Below, piece after piece: positions 16,197 to 26,225 of a DNA stretch of 64,000 nt. The first letter of the stretch is position 1, and each line of letters begins with the position of its first letter. The notes beneath the pieces are model-generated. The model did no database searches. It saw nothing but the letters and a program-made list of their open reading frames with translations, and had not been told where the DNA came from. Source of the stretch: Hasllibacter sp. MH4015 (lineage in GTDB: Bacteria; Pseudomonadota; Alphaproteobacteria; Rhodobacterales; Rhodobacteraceae); assembly GCF_020177575.1 (NCBI RefSeq), contig NZ_JAHTBK010000001.1, positions 1,733,875 through 1,797,874 on the forward strand. The letters are read 5' to 3'. A program made the translations under genes and the position numbers.

Positions 16197-18263
16197 ATGA
16201 CGCAGGCAGATATGGACCGCGCACGGGGCGGGATCGGACGATGGGCCATGGCCGTCCTCGCGCTTCTGGTGACGCTTCTGGCAGGCTACGGCGCACGCGA
16301 TCTGCATGTGGATGCCGATGTCGTGGGCGCATTGGCGGGCAATTCCGAAGGATATCTGGCCTATGAGGCGTTTCAGGAGCGTTTTGCCCTGGGCCGCGCG
16401 GACGAGGCGGTGCTGATCCGCGCCGATGACCTGGCCGATCCCGCCGCGTTCGAGGCGTTGGAAAACCTGATCCTCGATTTGCAATTCGCACCGCCCGTGG
16501 CGGAGGTGGTGAGCCTGTTCACGCTGCCCGCAGAGGGCAGCACGACGCCGATGATCCTCGCCAACCCCGATGCGCCGCTGGTGGAGCGGTTCGCCGCGCT
16601 GCAACAGGCAGGGCCGGCGGCGGGTGCCTTGGTGTCGGAAGATCGGACGGCGGCCCTCCTCCACGTGATCGCGCGCAATGATGCGGCACCGGGCGACATT
16701 TATACAGAGTTGGAAGCGTTGAACGATCCGTCCTCCCCGATCTCCGCCATGGCCGTGGGTCAGGCGGCGGTGGAGCGGCAGATTTCCTTCGCGCTGATCC
16801 GCGATCAGGTTGTGGTGACACCGCTTGCCATCCTGATCTGCATGCTTGTGGGTGCATTGATCCTGCGCTCGATCCCCGCCGTGCTGGTCTGCGCCATCCC
16901 GTCGATCTGCGGCGTCGTGTGGTTCATGGGGATCCTGGGATGGAGCGGACAGGCGCTTGACCCATGGCTGGCCACCCTGCCGACGCTCGTGATGGTACTG
17001 GCCTTCGCCGACACGCTGCACCTTTTCTATGCCAGTCGCGACGCCGGCGGCGTACGGGCCGCGATACGGGAGGTTCTGCCCGCCGCCGCGATGACCACGT
17101 TGACCTCCGCGCTGGCGCTGGCGAGCTTTGCCATCGGCGGGACGGACGCGCTGATGGGGCTCGCGATCTGGGGGCCGGTATCCATGGTCTGTGCCTTCGC
17201 GGCAGTGGCGATCCTGTTCCCGCTTCTGGCTCGCCTGCTGATCCGGGAACGGACAACGCGGCCCGCGCAATTCACCGCGCTGCTTGGCCCCGCCCACGGC
17301 GCGCTGCGCCGGTATCGCCTTGTGGCGACGCTTGCCGCAATCAGCCTTGTCGCGCTCTTGCCCACGATCAACCAGGCGGAGCCGTCATTTTCGCTCTCCG
17401 AGCATATCCGCGACACCAGCCCCCTGGGTCAGGACATGGCGTTCATGGAAGCGGAGGGACTTGGCAGCGCCAGTCTGTTCGTGGAGATCGCCGATGCCGA
17501 CGCCGAGCCGGGGTTGAGCGAAGCAGACGGCGCGCGGATCAACGCCGTGGCCGATGTCGTGTTGAGCGGAACCGGCAACGCAGGCACCGATGGGCCACCG
17601 CAGATCCCCGACCGGTTCCGCGCCGCCGATGGCCTGTCGATCGCCCTGCCCGTCCTGCTGCCGCTGGGGGCCGCGCCGGAGCAATTCGGGGCGGAGATCG
17701 ACCGGCTGCGCGCCGAGCTTGACGCCGCCGACCTGACGGAGGTGACGCGCCTGTCGGGCCAATCCCTGCTGGCCCACGAGGTCGTGCCGGAAACCGTCGC
17801 GGCCATGCGGGCCTCCTTCTACCTCGCGCTGATCGCCATCGCGATCGTCGTGGCGATCTCCCAGCGTTCCGCGCTGCTGGCCGCACTCGCCACATTGATA
17901 AGCGCGATGCCGATGCTGGCGATCGAGGCCGTGCTGGTCCTGACGGGGCAAGGCATGACAATGACCGCCGCCTTCGCCCTGACCGTGGCGTTCGGGATCG
18001 CTGTGGACGACACAATCCACTACCTCAACCGCTGGCGACACAGCGACGGGGACGCGGCCACGCGATTGAACGCGGCCCTGGTGCAGGCCGGGCCGCCGAT
18101 GATCGCCTCGACCCTCATCATGACGCTTGGTTTCGGGGCGACGATCTTCTCGGCCACGGCGAGCCTGCCGATCTTTGGCGCATTCGTGATCCTCGCCCTC
18201 TGGATGGCATTGCTGGCCGACCTAGGTTTCCTGCCATCCCTGATCCGCATGGTGACACGATGA
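16197..18263 (+). CDS. RND superfamily (MMPL/HAE3-type) exporter
   Basis: A 688-residue membrane protein with two repeats, each of one helix, a large periplasmic loop and a block of about five helices. The first helix is MAVLALLVTLLAGYGARDL. The first helix block (about 205-355) contains VMVLAFADTLHLFYASRD, and the second (about 540-685) contains AFGIAVDDTIHYLNRWR, the typical RND helix-4-type acidic motifs. Such pumps move lipids, sterols or other hydrophobic compounds by the proton gradient. It lacks an adjacent adaptor or outer-membrane channel, but overlaps a small periplasmic protein gene (ATGA), which may be its partner. Confidence 0.85.
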   Translation: MTQADMDRARGGIGRWAMAVLALLVTLLAGYGARDLHVDADVVGALAGNSEGYLAYEAFQERFALGRADEAVLIRADDLADPAAFEALENLILDLQFAPPVAEVVSLFTLPAEGSTTPMILANPDAPLVERFAALQQAGPAAGALVSEDRTAALLHVIARNDAAPGDIYTELEALNDPSSPISAMAVGQAAVERQISFALIRDQVVVTPLAILICMLVGALILRSIPAVLVCAIPSICGVVWFMGILGWSGQALDPWLATLPTLVMVLAFADTLHLFYASRDAGGVRAAIREVLPAAAMTTLTSALALASFAIGGTDALMGLAIWGPVSMVCAFAAVAILFPLLARLLIRERTTRPAQFTALLGPAHGALRRYRLVATLAAISLVALLPTINQAEPSFSLSEHIRDTSPLGQDMAFMEAEGLGSASLFVEIADADAEPGLSEADGARINAVADVVLSGTGNAGTDGPPQIPDRFRAADGLSIALPVLLPLGAAPEQFGAEIDRLRAELDAADLTEVTRLSGQSLLAHEVVPETVAAMRASFYLALIAIAIVVAISQRSALLAALATLISAMPMLAIEAVLVLTGQGMTMTAAFALTVAFGIAVDDTIHYLNRWRHSDGDAATRLNAALVQAGPPMIASTLIMTLGFGATIFSATASLPIFGAFVILALWMALLADLGFLPSLIRMVTR

Positions 18264-18718
18264 CCCGACCCACAATTCTTGCACTTGCCGCAATCCTTGC
18301 CTCGGCCCTGCCCGCGTCGGCGGATGTTCCGGATTGGCTTTCGGGGGAGTGGCGCACCGCCGCGCGCCTGACGGCACCGGACGGCGCGCGAATCCGCATC
18401 CGCTGCACCCTGGATGCTGCGTCGGCAAGCAGCGATTGGTCCGGCACCTTGGGATGCGCCACGGTACAGGGCCGGTTCGAGGGGCGCTGGCAGATCGCGA
18501 CATCGGGGCCGTCCGCCACCGGGCGCGTGGTCTTTTCCGGGACCGAGGCGGCGGATTTGAGCGTTTCCGGCAGTGTCGGCGCTGACGCCATGTCCCTGCA
18601 ATCGCCCGACGGTCAGGGCGTGAGCTTCCGTCCCGGCGCGGATGGCGCCCTTATCGTGGAGATGGACCGCCTTGGCCCGCAACGGCTGACCGGTGCGCTC
18701 ACGTTCGAGACGCGCTAG
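18260..18718 (+). CDS. Secreted hypothetical protein paired with the exporter
   Basis: A 152-residue protein with a signal peptide (MTRPTILALAAILASALPASA, cleavage likely after ASA) and a mature beta-rich domain with two cysteines (RCTLDAASA and GTLGCATV) that could form a disulfide. Translation is coupled to the RND gene through ATGA. The function is not recognisable; a periplasmic role with the exporter is inferred. Confidence 0.7.
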   Translation: MTRPTILALAAILASALPASADVPDWLSGEWRTAARLTAPDGARIRIRCTLDAASASSDWSGTLGCATVQGRFEGRWQIATSGPSATGRVVFSGTEAADLSVSGSVGADAMSLQSPDGQGVSFRPGADGALIVEMDRLGPQRLTGALTFETR

Positions 18719-18865
18719 CCCCGGTTTGCACGCCCGTGAACCGGCGCGTTAACCTTTGATTTCTTGCACCAATCCCCCCGGGGCATTACCGTCCGCGCCA
18801 TCGGACCGCGCGTGGCAGGACCAATGCCGACGCGCCGCTCCACTGACCCGTGCGAGGGGATGATT

Positions 18866-21800
18866 ATGGAAGATATACCGGCCCAGGACGGGACCGAAAC
18901 GCTGTTCTTCGTGGGGATCGGCGCCTCCGCCGGCGGACTGGAGGCCGCGTCCTCCCTTGTCCAGAACCTGCCGACCGACGCCAATGCCGTCAATATCCTC
19001 GCGCAGCACATGTCGCCCACCCACAAGAGCCTTCTGACCTCCCTGATTGCGCGGGAAACGCCGCTTCCGGTGGAAGAACTGACGGACAAGACGAAACCGG
19101 TCCGCAACACGATCTTCATCACACCCCCCAATTCCGACGTCATCCTGGAGGATGGATTGCTGCGGCTGGTGGAGCCATCGGGCCATCCCGCCACACCCAA
19201 ACCGTCCGCCGACCGGCTGTTCAAATCCTTGGCCGCGGAACAGGGGGAATATTGCGTGGGGATCGTGCTGTCGGGGACCGGCAGCGACGGAAGCTACGGC
19301 GTCCAAGCGATCCGCGAGGCCGGGGGGATCACCATCGCGGAGGATGCGGCGACGGCAAAATACGACGGTATGCCGGCCTCCGCCGCGGAGACGGGGTGCA
19401 TCGACCTCACGCTTTCGCCCGAGCAGATCGGGCAACACCTGGAAAAGATCCTCGCGCGACCGCGGGATTTCGGCCAGCTGCGCCACCTGAACGAAAAGCC
19501 GACCAAACTGTCGAACCTGTTTCAGATCATCCTGGCGCGCACCGGGGTCGATTTCCGAGATTACAAGGACAACACCGTGACGCGGCGTATCAACCGCCGG
19601 ATGGCCGCGCTCGATATCGAGGATTACGACGATTACGTCACCCATTGCCGGTCCTCCGCCGACGAGGTGGACGCGCTGTTTCGCGACCTGCTGATCTCCG
19701 TCACGCGCTTCTTCCGCGATCGCAACCAGTTCGAACAGCTGCGCCTGCAATTCGACCGCATGGTCAAGGGGCGCGATACCAACCAAATGCGCCTTTGGGT
19801 GGCGGGATGCGCGACGGGGGAGGAGGTCTATTCCGTCGCGATCCTGCTGGCAGAGGCGATGGGCGGGCTTGACCAGCTCAGCAAGTCGCGGGTGCAAATT
19901 TTCGCCACCGATATCGACGACCGCGCCATGGAAGTCGCGCGGCGCGGCACCTATCCGATCACGGCGGCCTCCGACATCCCATCGGCCTATCTGGACAAGT
20001 ATTTCACCGTCCGCGGCGATCACATCGCCGTCGCCCCGGAATTGCGGGCCGTGACGCTCTTTTCGGTCCACAACATGTTCCAGGACCCGCCGTTCCTGAA
20101 CCTCGACTTCGTTTCGCTGCGCAATGTCCTGATTTATTTCAACACGGCGCTGCAAAACCGGGTGCTGCACCGCATCCACTACGCGCTCAACCCCAACGGA
20201 CTTCTGTTCATCGGCACGTCGGAATCCGTCGGAAACATGGAAAGCCTGTTTGAAAGCCGGTCAGGCACCGACAAGATATATGCCAAGCGCCGCATGGGCA
20301 TGTCCAACGTGATCCGCCCCCAGATCACGACCCACGGGTCCGGGCGCTGGGGCGGGCACGGCAATCCGCGCCGTGCGGAAGAGGTGCAGACGCCGTCGGC
20401 CGAACGGGTGGACGATCTGCAATTTTCCGCGCTGGCCCGTGCGGTCGCCCCCAACGGCTTCATCCTGACCCGGGGCGGAGAGATCGTGCGTGTCTTCGGC
20501 GACATCTCCTCCTTCACGCAACTGACCGAGAACGCGCCACTCTGGGTGAGCATCCCCAACCTGCGCTCACCGCTGCGCGACGAGATCACGGGGCTTTTCA
20601 CGACCGCGCTCAAGACGAAGAAGCGCCGCACGGGACGGTGGCATGACATGACGGGGCCGGACTTCGATCAGGCCCGTTCCGTCTGCTATCCGGTGGCCGC
20701 GCCCGACAAGGGCGAAGATCACGTGCTCGTCGCGCTGGAGACCCGGGTGAAGGAGAAGCCGACCGAGGCGTTGGAAACCATGAGCGAGGGGGATCGCAAC
20801 GCCTATATCCGCCAGATGGAGCTTGAGGTTGCCCAGACGCGGGAAGCTCTGCAACAGACGGTGGAGGAGCTTCAGACCTCCAACGAGGAGCTGCAATCCA
20901 TCAACGAAGAGATGCAGTCGACGAATGAGGAACTTCAGGCCACGAATGAGGAGCTGGAGACCTCGAACGAGGAACTGCAATCGACGAATGAGGAACTGAT
21001 AACCGTCAACGAGGAATTGCAGGTCAATTCCATGGAACTTCAGCGGGTATCGGCGGAATTGTCGGCGACGCTCGATTCCGTACCCTTCCCGGTTCTCGTC
21101 ATCGACCCGTCCCTGACCGTGCGCCGCGCGTCCAATGCCGCCCTTTCGGCCTTCCGGATCGGCGATCTGCCCGGCGCGGGCCTGCACCTGTCGGCCTGCA
21201 AGCTGCCCGAACGGATCGCCTCTCTTCCGCAATTGTGCAACGAGGTTTTCCGCTTTCGCGATGTCCGCACGATGACGGTCAGTGTCGGCGACAAGATCCA
21301 CCGCCTGTCCGTCGCGCCCTTCCAGAACCAGGTCCACGATGTCACCGGCGTTGTCGTCACGATGGTGGAGGATTTCTCCTCCTCCGAAGCGATGGATTTC
21401 CTGCAACGGTTCGGCAATGTGGGCCATTGGCAGATCGACCTGAACACGGAGAAACTGTTCTGGTCCGACGAGGTTTTCCGCATCCATGGCATCGACCCCT
21501 CCGTCGGGGCGCCCGACATGGAGGGCGGGGTCGAATTCTACCACCCCGACGACCGACCCAAGGTTATCGAGGCGGTCCAGAAATGTGTTGATACCGGCGA
21601 GCCGTTCCGCTTCACCCTGAGGCTCGACCGCGCCGACGGCCGCCGGATCATGGTGGAGGCCGTGGGCAAGCGCATCGCCGATGAGGATGGCACGCCCCAG
21701 CGCGTGGTCGGCGTGTTCCGAAACGTGACGGACCTGATGACCACGCAATTGATCCTGCGCCAGATGGAGGAGTTGCAGGACGACCTTGGCCTCGCCTTCT

Positions 21801-22108
21801 ACTCCATCGACATAAAGAACAACCTCCCCTACTGGAGCCCGAGCCTGTTCCGTCTGCTTGGCTATGACCCGCGTCTGAACGTGCCGTCCGTGCAGAACGC
21901 CATCGATATGTTTCACCACGACGATCAGCAGCGCGTGCAGGACATCCTTGACGGGGCGATGGGCTCCGGCGAGGCCTTCACGTTCGAAGCCCGCCTCGTG
22001 CGCCGGGACCGCACCATCGTCCATTGTCGCAGCAAGGGCCAGACAGCGCGCGATGACAACGGCGAAGCGACACATATTTTCGGGAGTTTCCAATTGCTTG
22101 ACGATTGA
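18866..22108 (+). CDS. CheB-CheR-PAS chemotaxis-like fusion protein
   Basis: A protein of about 1080 residues. A CheB methylesterase domain (GIGASAGGLEA with catalytic Ser, HMSPTHKS, LSGTGSDGS) spans about 10-190. A CheR methyltransferase domain (FRDYKDNTVTRRINRR; WVAGCATGEEVYS for SAM binding; SLRNVLIYF) spans about 200-460. A long coiled coil with seven-residue repeats of the EELQSTN type lies near 640-715, then three PAS-like domains to the end. There is no CheB receiver domain and no C-terminal histidine kinase, unlike many relatives. GAGGGG seven bases before ATG 18866 sets the start. It probably modifies or senses a signalling complex; no other chemotaxis gene is nearby. Confidence 0.9.
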   Translation: MEDIPAQDGTETLFFVGIGASAGGLEAASSLVQNLPTDANAVNILAQHMSPTHKSLLTSLIARETPLPVEELTDKTKPVRNTIFITPPNSDVILEDGLLRLVEPSGHPATPKPSADRLFKSLAAEQGEYCVGIVLSGTGSDGSYGVQAIREAGGITIAEDAATAKYDGMPASAAETGCIDLTLSPEQIGQHLEKILARPRDFGQLRHLNEKPTKLSNLFQIILARTGVDFRDYKDNTVTRRINRRMAALDIEDYDDYVTHCRSSADEVDALFRDLLISVTRFFRDRNQFEQLRLQFDRMVKGRDTNQMRLWVAGCATGEEVYSVAILLAEAMGGLDQLSKSRVQIFATDIDDRAMEVARRGTYPITAASDIPSAYLDKYFTVRGDHIAVAPELRAVTLFSVHNMFQDPPFLNLDFVSLRNVLIYFNTALQNRVLHRIHYALNPNGLLFIGTSESVGNMESLFESRSGTDKIYAKRRMGMSNVIRPQITTHGSGRWGGHGNPRRAEEVQTPSAERVDDLQFSALARAVAPNGFILTRGGEIVRVFGDISSFTQLTENAPLWVSIPNLRSPLRDEITGLFTTALKTKKRRTGRWHDMTGPDFDQARSVCYPVAAPDKGEDHVLVALETRVKEKPTEALETMSEGDRNAYIRQMELEVAQTREALQQTVEELQTSNEELQSINEEMQSTNEELQATNEELETSNEELQSTNEELITVNEELQVNSMELQRVSAELSATLDSVPFPVLVIDPSLTVRRASNAALSAFRIGDLPGAGLHLSACKLPERIASLPQLCNEVFRFRDVRTMTVSVGDKIHRLSVAPFQNQVHDVTGVVVTMVEDFSSSEAMDFLQRFGNVGHWQIDLNTEKLFWSDEVFRIHGIDPSVGAPDMEGGVEFYHPDDRPKVIEAVQKCVDTGEPFRFTLRLDRADGRRIMVEAVGKRIADEDGTPQRVVGVFRNVTDLMTTQLILRQMEELQDDLGLAFYSIDIKNNLPYWSPSLFRLLGYDPRLNVPSVQNAIDMFHHDDQQRVQDILDGAMGSGEAFTFEARLVRRDRTIVHCRSKGQTARDDNGEATHIFGSFQLLDD

Positions 22109-22191
22109 TCCTCAACTTTCGCGCCGCCATTAACCTCTTCTTAACGTCGGCGCGGATAAATTGAGACAAATCGACCACAGGAGTTTTGCTA

Positions 22192-22911
22192 ATGGTGCCC
22201 CAGGCGCAGCAGAACCACGGGCTTTCGATCACCCTTGCAAAGACGGATGAAGATGGGCCCTGGGTGCCGCTGTCGGTCGCGATCGTCAGCCGGGATCTCC
22301 GTCATCGCATCACGTTTCGCCACGGACGCCCGATGGAAGAGGTGTTTCGCCCGGAATTGATCGACATGCTGGTGCCGGTCCTGTCGCGCTTCGACACGGA
22401 CGCGGCCGTGTTCGCCAATCCCGAGGCGCAGATCCTGCTCCCCGGTCTGCGTCTGGAGCAATTGCGCGTCATCCACACGCCTGCGGAGGAGGGGCCGGCC
22501 CAGGCGCAGGTGCGTTTCGCGCGCGTCGCCGGCAATCCGCACCGCGCGCTCCGGATCGACGATGGCTGCGGCTATCCGGTCGATGGTATGGCGGCCCATG
22601 TCTATCAGGACGCTCTGAACTGGGTGCTGATGCCCGCCCTGAACCTCGCGACCCTTGCCGACGGACATGTCAGAACGGAAGATCAGAGGATCGCGGCGGA
22701 GGATAGCCTGGCGCGGCTGCGCGCATCGCGCGATCAGCTTCTGTTCCAGATCGAATTGGTCAAACGGGAATTGGGGCGGCTGGAACGGCGGGACTATGCC
22801 AACCTGCACAACGCCGCCTACGTGCAATCCGGCCAAACGCGGCCCCTTCTTGCGGCGGAGCCACCGCAGGAGAATTTTGCCACCACAAGGGTTCTGCGCG
22901 CATTGGAATGA
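22192..22911 (+). CDS. Hypothetical protein downstream of CheB-CheR-PAS
   Basis: A 239-residue soluble protein (MVPQAQQNHGLSITLA...). A mixed alpha/beta N-terminal part of about 165 residues precedes a helical, probably coiled segment (AEDSLARLRASRDQLLFQIE and onwards). CAGGAG about nine bases upstream supports ATG 22192. No family recognised. It follows the CheB-CheR-PAS gene by 83 bases, a gap with AT-rich promoter-like sequence, so it may have its own promoter. Confidence 0.65.
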   Translation: MVPQAQQNHGLSITLAKTDEDGPWVPLSVAIVSRDLRHRITFRHGRPMEEVFRPELIDMLVPVLSRFDTDAAVFANPEAQILLPGLRLEQLRVIHTPAEEGPAQAQVRFARVAGNPHRALRIDDGCGYPVDGMAAHVYQDALNWVLMPALNLATLADGHVRTEDQRIAAEDSLARLRASRDQLLFQIELVKRELGRLERRDYANLHNAAYVQSGQTRPLLAAEPPQENFATTRVLRALE

Positions 22912-22929
22912 CGATCTTTCGGTCCGATC

Positions 22930-23829
22930 TCAGCCCGCGTCGTTCAGCAAGGCGCCGTGGTGCTGGATCACCTCCTCCGCCAGTTGGCTGGCGGCGGCCA
23001 CGGCCTCAGCCGGGCTGTGGCCAGAAATCAGATGTCCGAGGAAGCCCGCATTGAAACTGTCGCCCGCGGCGGTGGTGTCGATGATCTGCGCCACCGTTCC
23101 GGGCTGGTGGGTTCCGGCGGTATCCGACACCGAGTAATGGATTGGACCGGCACCATTCTTCACCACGACGCTCTGGGCACCCGCCGACAGGTACCGCGCC
23201 ATGGTGGCCTTCGGCTCCGCATCCCCGAACAGGCGCGCTTCCTCCGCGAAACTCGGCAAGATGATGTCGGAGCTGAGCGCGGCCTCCATGATCGCGCCGC
23301 GCATCTCGTCCGTGTCGGACCACAGCGCCTCGCGGATATTGGGGTCGAAGGCGACGATCGCACCCTCCGCCTGCACCTCTCCCATCACGTCGAACAGCAA
23401 TTCGCGGTGGTCTTCGGGCAAGATCGCCAGGGTGATGCCGCTGAAATAGACGATATCGGCCCCGCGTAACCCGTCGAGCAGGCGCGCCTCGTCACTGGCC
23501 AACATGCGCGCGGCGGACGTTTCGCGCGCATATTCAAACGACCGCTCCCCATCCGTGACCTCGATCACGTATTGGCCCATTTCGCGGGACGGGTGGCGGG
23601 CGATGTGCCCCGTTCCGATCCCTGACGCCAGCGCGAAATCAAGAAAGGCGTCCGATGTCGCGTCCTCGCCCACTTGCGTGAGGTAGTCGATCTGCCAGTC
23701 GGGTTGTGCGCGGGCCAGGTACCAGGCCGTGTTGAACGTATCGCCGGAGAAACGGATGGCGGCGTCCGGCCCGTCGCCGCCCGGCCCACGCTCCACCATC
23801 GCTTCTCCGATGGATACAAGCCGCGTCAT
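22930..23829 (-). CDS. kdgK: PfkB family kinase, probable 2-keto-3-deoxygluconokinase
   Basis: A 299-residue ribokinase-fold sugar kinase. The N-terminal sugar-binding motif GGDGPDAAIRFSGDTFNTA and the C-terminal anion-hole and catalytic motif DTTAAGDSFNAGF, with the catalytic Asp of AAGD, are present. FSGDTFNTAWYLAR is typical of KDG kinases, which make 2-keto-3-deoxy-6-phosphogluconate. With xylD 14 kb away it suggests sugar-acid use, but the genes are not linked. Substrate is inferred from family features. Confidence 0.8.
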   Translation of the reverse strand: MTRLVSIGEAMVERGPGGDGPDAAIRFSGDTFNTAWYLARAQPDWQIDYLTQVGEDATSDAFLDFALASGIGTGHIARHPSREMGQYVIEVTDGERSFEYARETSAARMLASDEARLLDGLRGADIVYFSGITLAILPEDHRELLFDVMGEVQAEGAIVAFDPNIREALWSDTDEMRGAIMEAALSSDIILPSFAEEARLFGDAEPKATMARYLSAGAQSVVVKNGAGPIHYSVSDTAGTHQPGTVAQIIDTTAAGDSFNAGFLGHLISGHSPAEAVAAASQLAEEVIQHHGALLNDAG

Positions 23830-23974
23830 CGGGCGGGGCCCTGCCCTGGATCGCGGACCTTGGCCTCCGGATCATGCCGCATCTTCAACCGCCCCCCTGC
23901 AATCGTTGCGAAATCGCCTTTGGACGAAACTCGCCAAGATCACGCCGGACCGCAAGCCCACAAATCCCGATCGC

Positions 23975-25951
23975 TCAGACCAGCTCCGCGTCGGTCATGA
24001 TTTCCACAAGCGCGGGGCCATCTACTGCCAGCGCCTCCGCTAGGGCGTGGTCCAGATCTGCGCTTTCGGTGACCTTGGTGCCATGCGCCCCGCACAGCCG
24101 GGCGAAGGCGGCGAAGGATGGATTGACGAGGGACGTTTCCCACACCGGCCATTCCCCCGCGCGCTGCTCCTTCGAGATCTTGCCAAGCTCATGGTTGTGC
24201 AGAAGAATATGGGTGATATCCATTCCGTACTTCACCGCCGTCGTCATCTCCATCGCGTATTGGCCGAAGCCGCCGTCGCCGGAGATGGAGATCACCTTGC
24301 GCCCGGCGAATTCCGCGAAATCCTGCGTCGCCGACCACGCGCCAAGGGCGGCGGGCAGGGAAAACCCAATGGAGCCGAGATAGCCCGACATCATCACGCG
24401 CTGCCCCTTCGTTTCGAAATAGCGGCCGAAGGAATAGGTGTTGTTGCCCACGTCCACACAGATCAGCGCATCTTCCGGGGCCAGCCGGGACAGGGCATCG
24501 AAGATGGCGACGGAATGGATACCGTTCGCGCCTTCCTCCCTCAGGCGGTTGGCCTTTTCCGTGCGCCACATGCTCCATCGCTCCGCTAAATCCGTGATCT
24601 GGTCCTCGGCATCCTCGGGGCGCGCGAGGTTGGGCGCAACGGCTTCGCAGAACGCCCCGATCTCGCCCCAGACGGGCAGCGTGACGGGGTGGAATTTCCC
24701 AAGCTGCATCCGTTCGAAATCCACCTGGATCGTGGGTTTTCCCCGGTCGATCCCGGTGTGGTTGGAGAACGACGCACCCAGCACGATCTGCAGATCGCAT
24801 TCATTCATGAACCAACTGGCAATCGGCGTTCCGGACCGGCCCAGGACCCCCGCCGCGTTGGGATGGCTGTCGGGGATCAGGCCCTTGCCCTTGAAGGTCG
24901 TAACGACCGGCGCGCCAAGCGCCTCTGCCAAGGCGATGATCTGATCGCGCGCATCCCACGCACCGTGACCCATGATGATCATGGGCCGCTTTGCGCCCGC
25001 TATCAGGTCGAGCGCCGCGGCCACATCCGCGTCTGCGGGCTTGACCACCGGCCCGCCCATCCGGCCATCGGGTCCTCCGGCGGGTGCATCGCTTGGCATG
25101 GTCTGCACATCGTCCGGGAAGATCAGGTTCGCCACGTCCCGTTCGATCAGGGCGGTCTTCATGGCCAGCGAGACCAATTCGCTATGGTTGGACGTGGGCA
25201 GAACCGGCTGCGAAAAGCGGCTGACGGCCTGGAACGCGGATTTGAGGTCGATGTCCTGAAATGCGCCCGGCCCGAAAACCTGCGTCTGGACTTGTCCGGT
25301 CAGCGCCAGCACCGGGGCGCGGTCCACCTTGGCGTCCCACATGCCTGTCAGAAGGTTCGTGGCCCCCGGCCCCGCGATGGCAAGACACGCCGCCGGCTTA
25401 CCCGTCAGCTTGCCATAGGCCGACGCCGCGAAGGCCGCCGCCCCTTCGTGCCGTATCCCGATATAGGACATCTCGCCGTCCGCCATGCGCCGCCGGATCG
25501 CGTCGGCAAGGCCGAGGTTGGAATGCCCCACCATCCCGAAGACGCGCTTGATGCCCCAATTGACCATCGTCTCCGCTATGGCGTCGGTGACGGTACGGGT
25601 GTGCTCGGGTTCCGGCTCCAGCCCAACGAAGACCTCTCCATCGCGGACCTCCACGGGATAGGTCTTCTGTCCCGTATCCTCGTGCCCGCCCGGGGGCGCG
25701 CCGGTCAGCGGGTCGAAATCCCAGCCATGCCACGGGCAGCGAATCCAGCATTTGTCATCGACGCCCCGCTCGATCGTACCTTCCCCAAGGGGACCGCCCT
25801 GGTGCGGGCAATGGTTGTCCATGGCGGCGAATTGGCCATCGAAATGCGACAGGCAAAGGTACGTCGTCCGCGCGGTGACGGTCTTCACCCGCCCCTCCGG
25901 CAAGTCGGCGACCTGACCCACGGAAATCCAGTCGAGCGTTTCGTCAGTCAT
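23975..25951 (-). CDS. Rieske-TPP enzyme fusion (pyruvate-oxidase/acetolactate-synthase-like)
   Basis: About 658 residues. An N-terminal Rieske domain (about 1-105) has both ligand pairs, CPHQGGPLGEG and CPWHGWDF. It is fused to a full TPP-dependent enzyme: the activating Glu in IGIRHEGAAAFAASA, central FAD-type domain, and the TPP/Mg motif opening GDGGFGQYAMEM and ending in LLHNHELG, where one Asn of the usual NN is His. The core most resembles PoxB-type oxidative decarboxylases and acetolactate synthases. The Rieske cluster could take electrons from the thiamine intermediate. It is the last gene of the Rieske operon; three ATGs (25960, 25957, 25951) compete, and AGG nine bases upstream favours 25951. 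Substrate unknown. Confidence 0.85.
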   Translation of the reverse strand: MTDETLDWISVGQVADLPEGRVKTVTARTTYLCLSHFDGQFAAMDNHCPHQGGPLGEGTIERGVDDKCWIRCPWHGWDFDPLTGAPPGGHEDTGQKTYPVEVRDGEVFVGLEPEPEHTRTVTDAIAETMVNWGIKRVFGMVGHSNLGLADAIRRRMADGEMSYIGIRHEGAAAFAASAYGKLTGKPAACLAIAGPGATNLLTGMWDAKVDRAPVLALTGQVQTQVFGPGAFQDIDLKSAFQAVSRFSQPVLPTSNHSELVSLAMKTALIERDVANLIFPDDVQTMPSDAPAGGPDGRMGGPVVKPADADVAAALDLIAGAKRPMIIMGHGAWDARDQIIALAEALGAPVVTTFKGKGLIPDSHPNAAGVLGRSGTPIASWFMNECDLQIVLGASFSNHTGIDRGKPTIQVDFERMQLGKFHPVTLPVWGEIGAFCEAVAPNLARPEDAEDQITDLAERWSMWRTEKANRLREEGANGIHSVAIFDALSRLAPEDALICVDVGNNTYSFGRYFETKGQRVMMSGYLGSIGFSLPAALGAWSATQDFAEFAGRKVISISGDGGFGQYAMEMTTAVKYGMDITHILLHNHELGKISKEQRAGEWPVWETSLVNPSFAAFARLCGAHGTKVTESADLDHALAEALAVDGPALVEIMTDAELV

Positions 25952-26225
25952 GGTCATCATCCTTGGGTTGAGGGGTGAGGAGGTCGAAGATCTTCTGCAA
26001 GAGGGTCAGGCTCAGAAACAGGGCGACGACCCAGATTAGAAGCTCGAACGGGGCCGCATCGGTGCCCCTGAGCCAGCGGGCCAGAAGACCGCCCTGCGGT
26101 CGCAAAGCCTCGATCCCGAACAGCCCGTCACGGTCCCACCATCGGAAATTCCAGAAGCGCGAGATGTAGAAGAATACCAGCGCGACAAGGGCGGTCAGTG
26201 CAAGGAACAGAACCCGCCGGATCAT
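25944..26225 (-). CDS. Small two-helix membrane protein of the Rieske operon
   Basis: A 93-residue protein: helix VLFLALTALVALVFFYISRF, a polar loop with paired tryptophans (RFWNFRWWDRDG), helix FELLIWVVALFLSLTLLQ and a charged tail PQPKDDDHD. Its ATG overlaps the previous gene's stop (ATGA) and its stop overlaps the start region of the TPP fusion, so it is tightly coupled. No family recognised; it may anchor the TPP protein to the membrane. Confidence 0.7.
   Translation of the reverse strand: MIRRVLFLALTALVALVFFYISRFWNFRWWDRDGLFGIEALRPQGGLLARWLRGTDAAPFELLIWVVALFLSLTLLQKIFDLLTPQPKDDDHD

Noticed and set aside
20870-21040. Short tandem DNA repeats of about 21 bases
   Set aside because: They encode the heptad repeats of the coiled coil in the CheB-CheR-PAS protein, not a CRISPR array or a mobile repeat. 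I saw no CRISPR array anywhere in the window.
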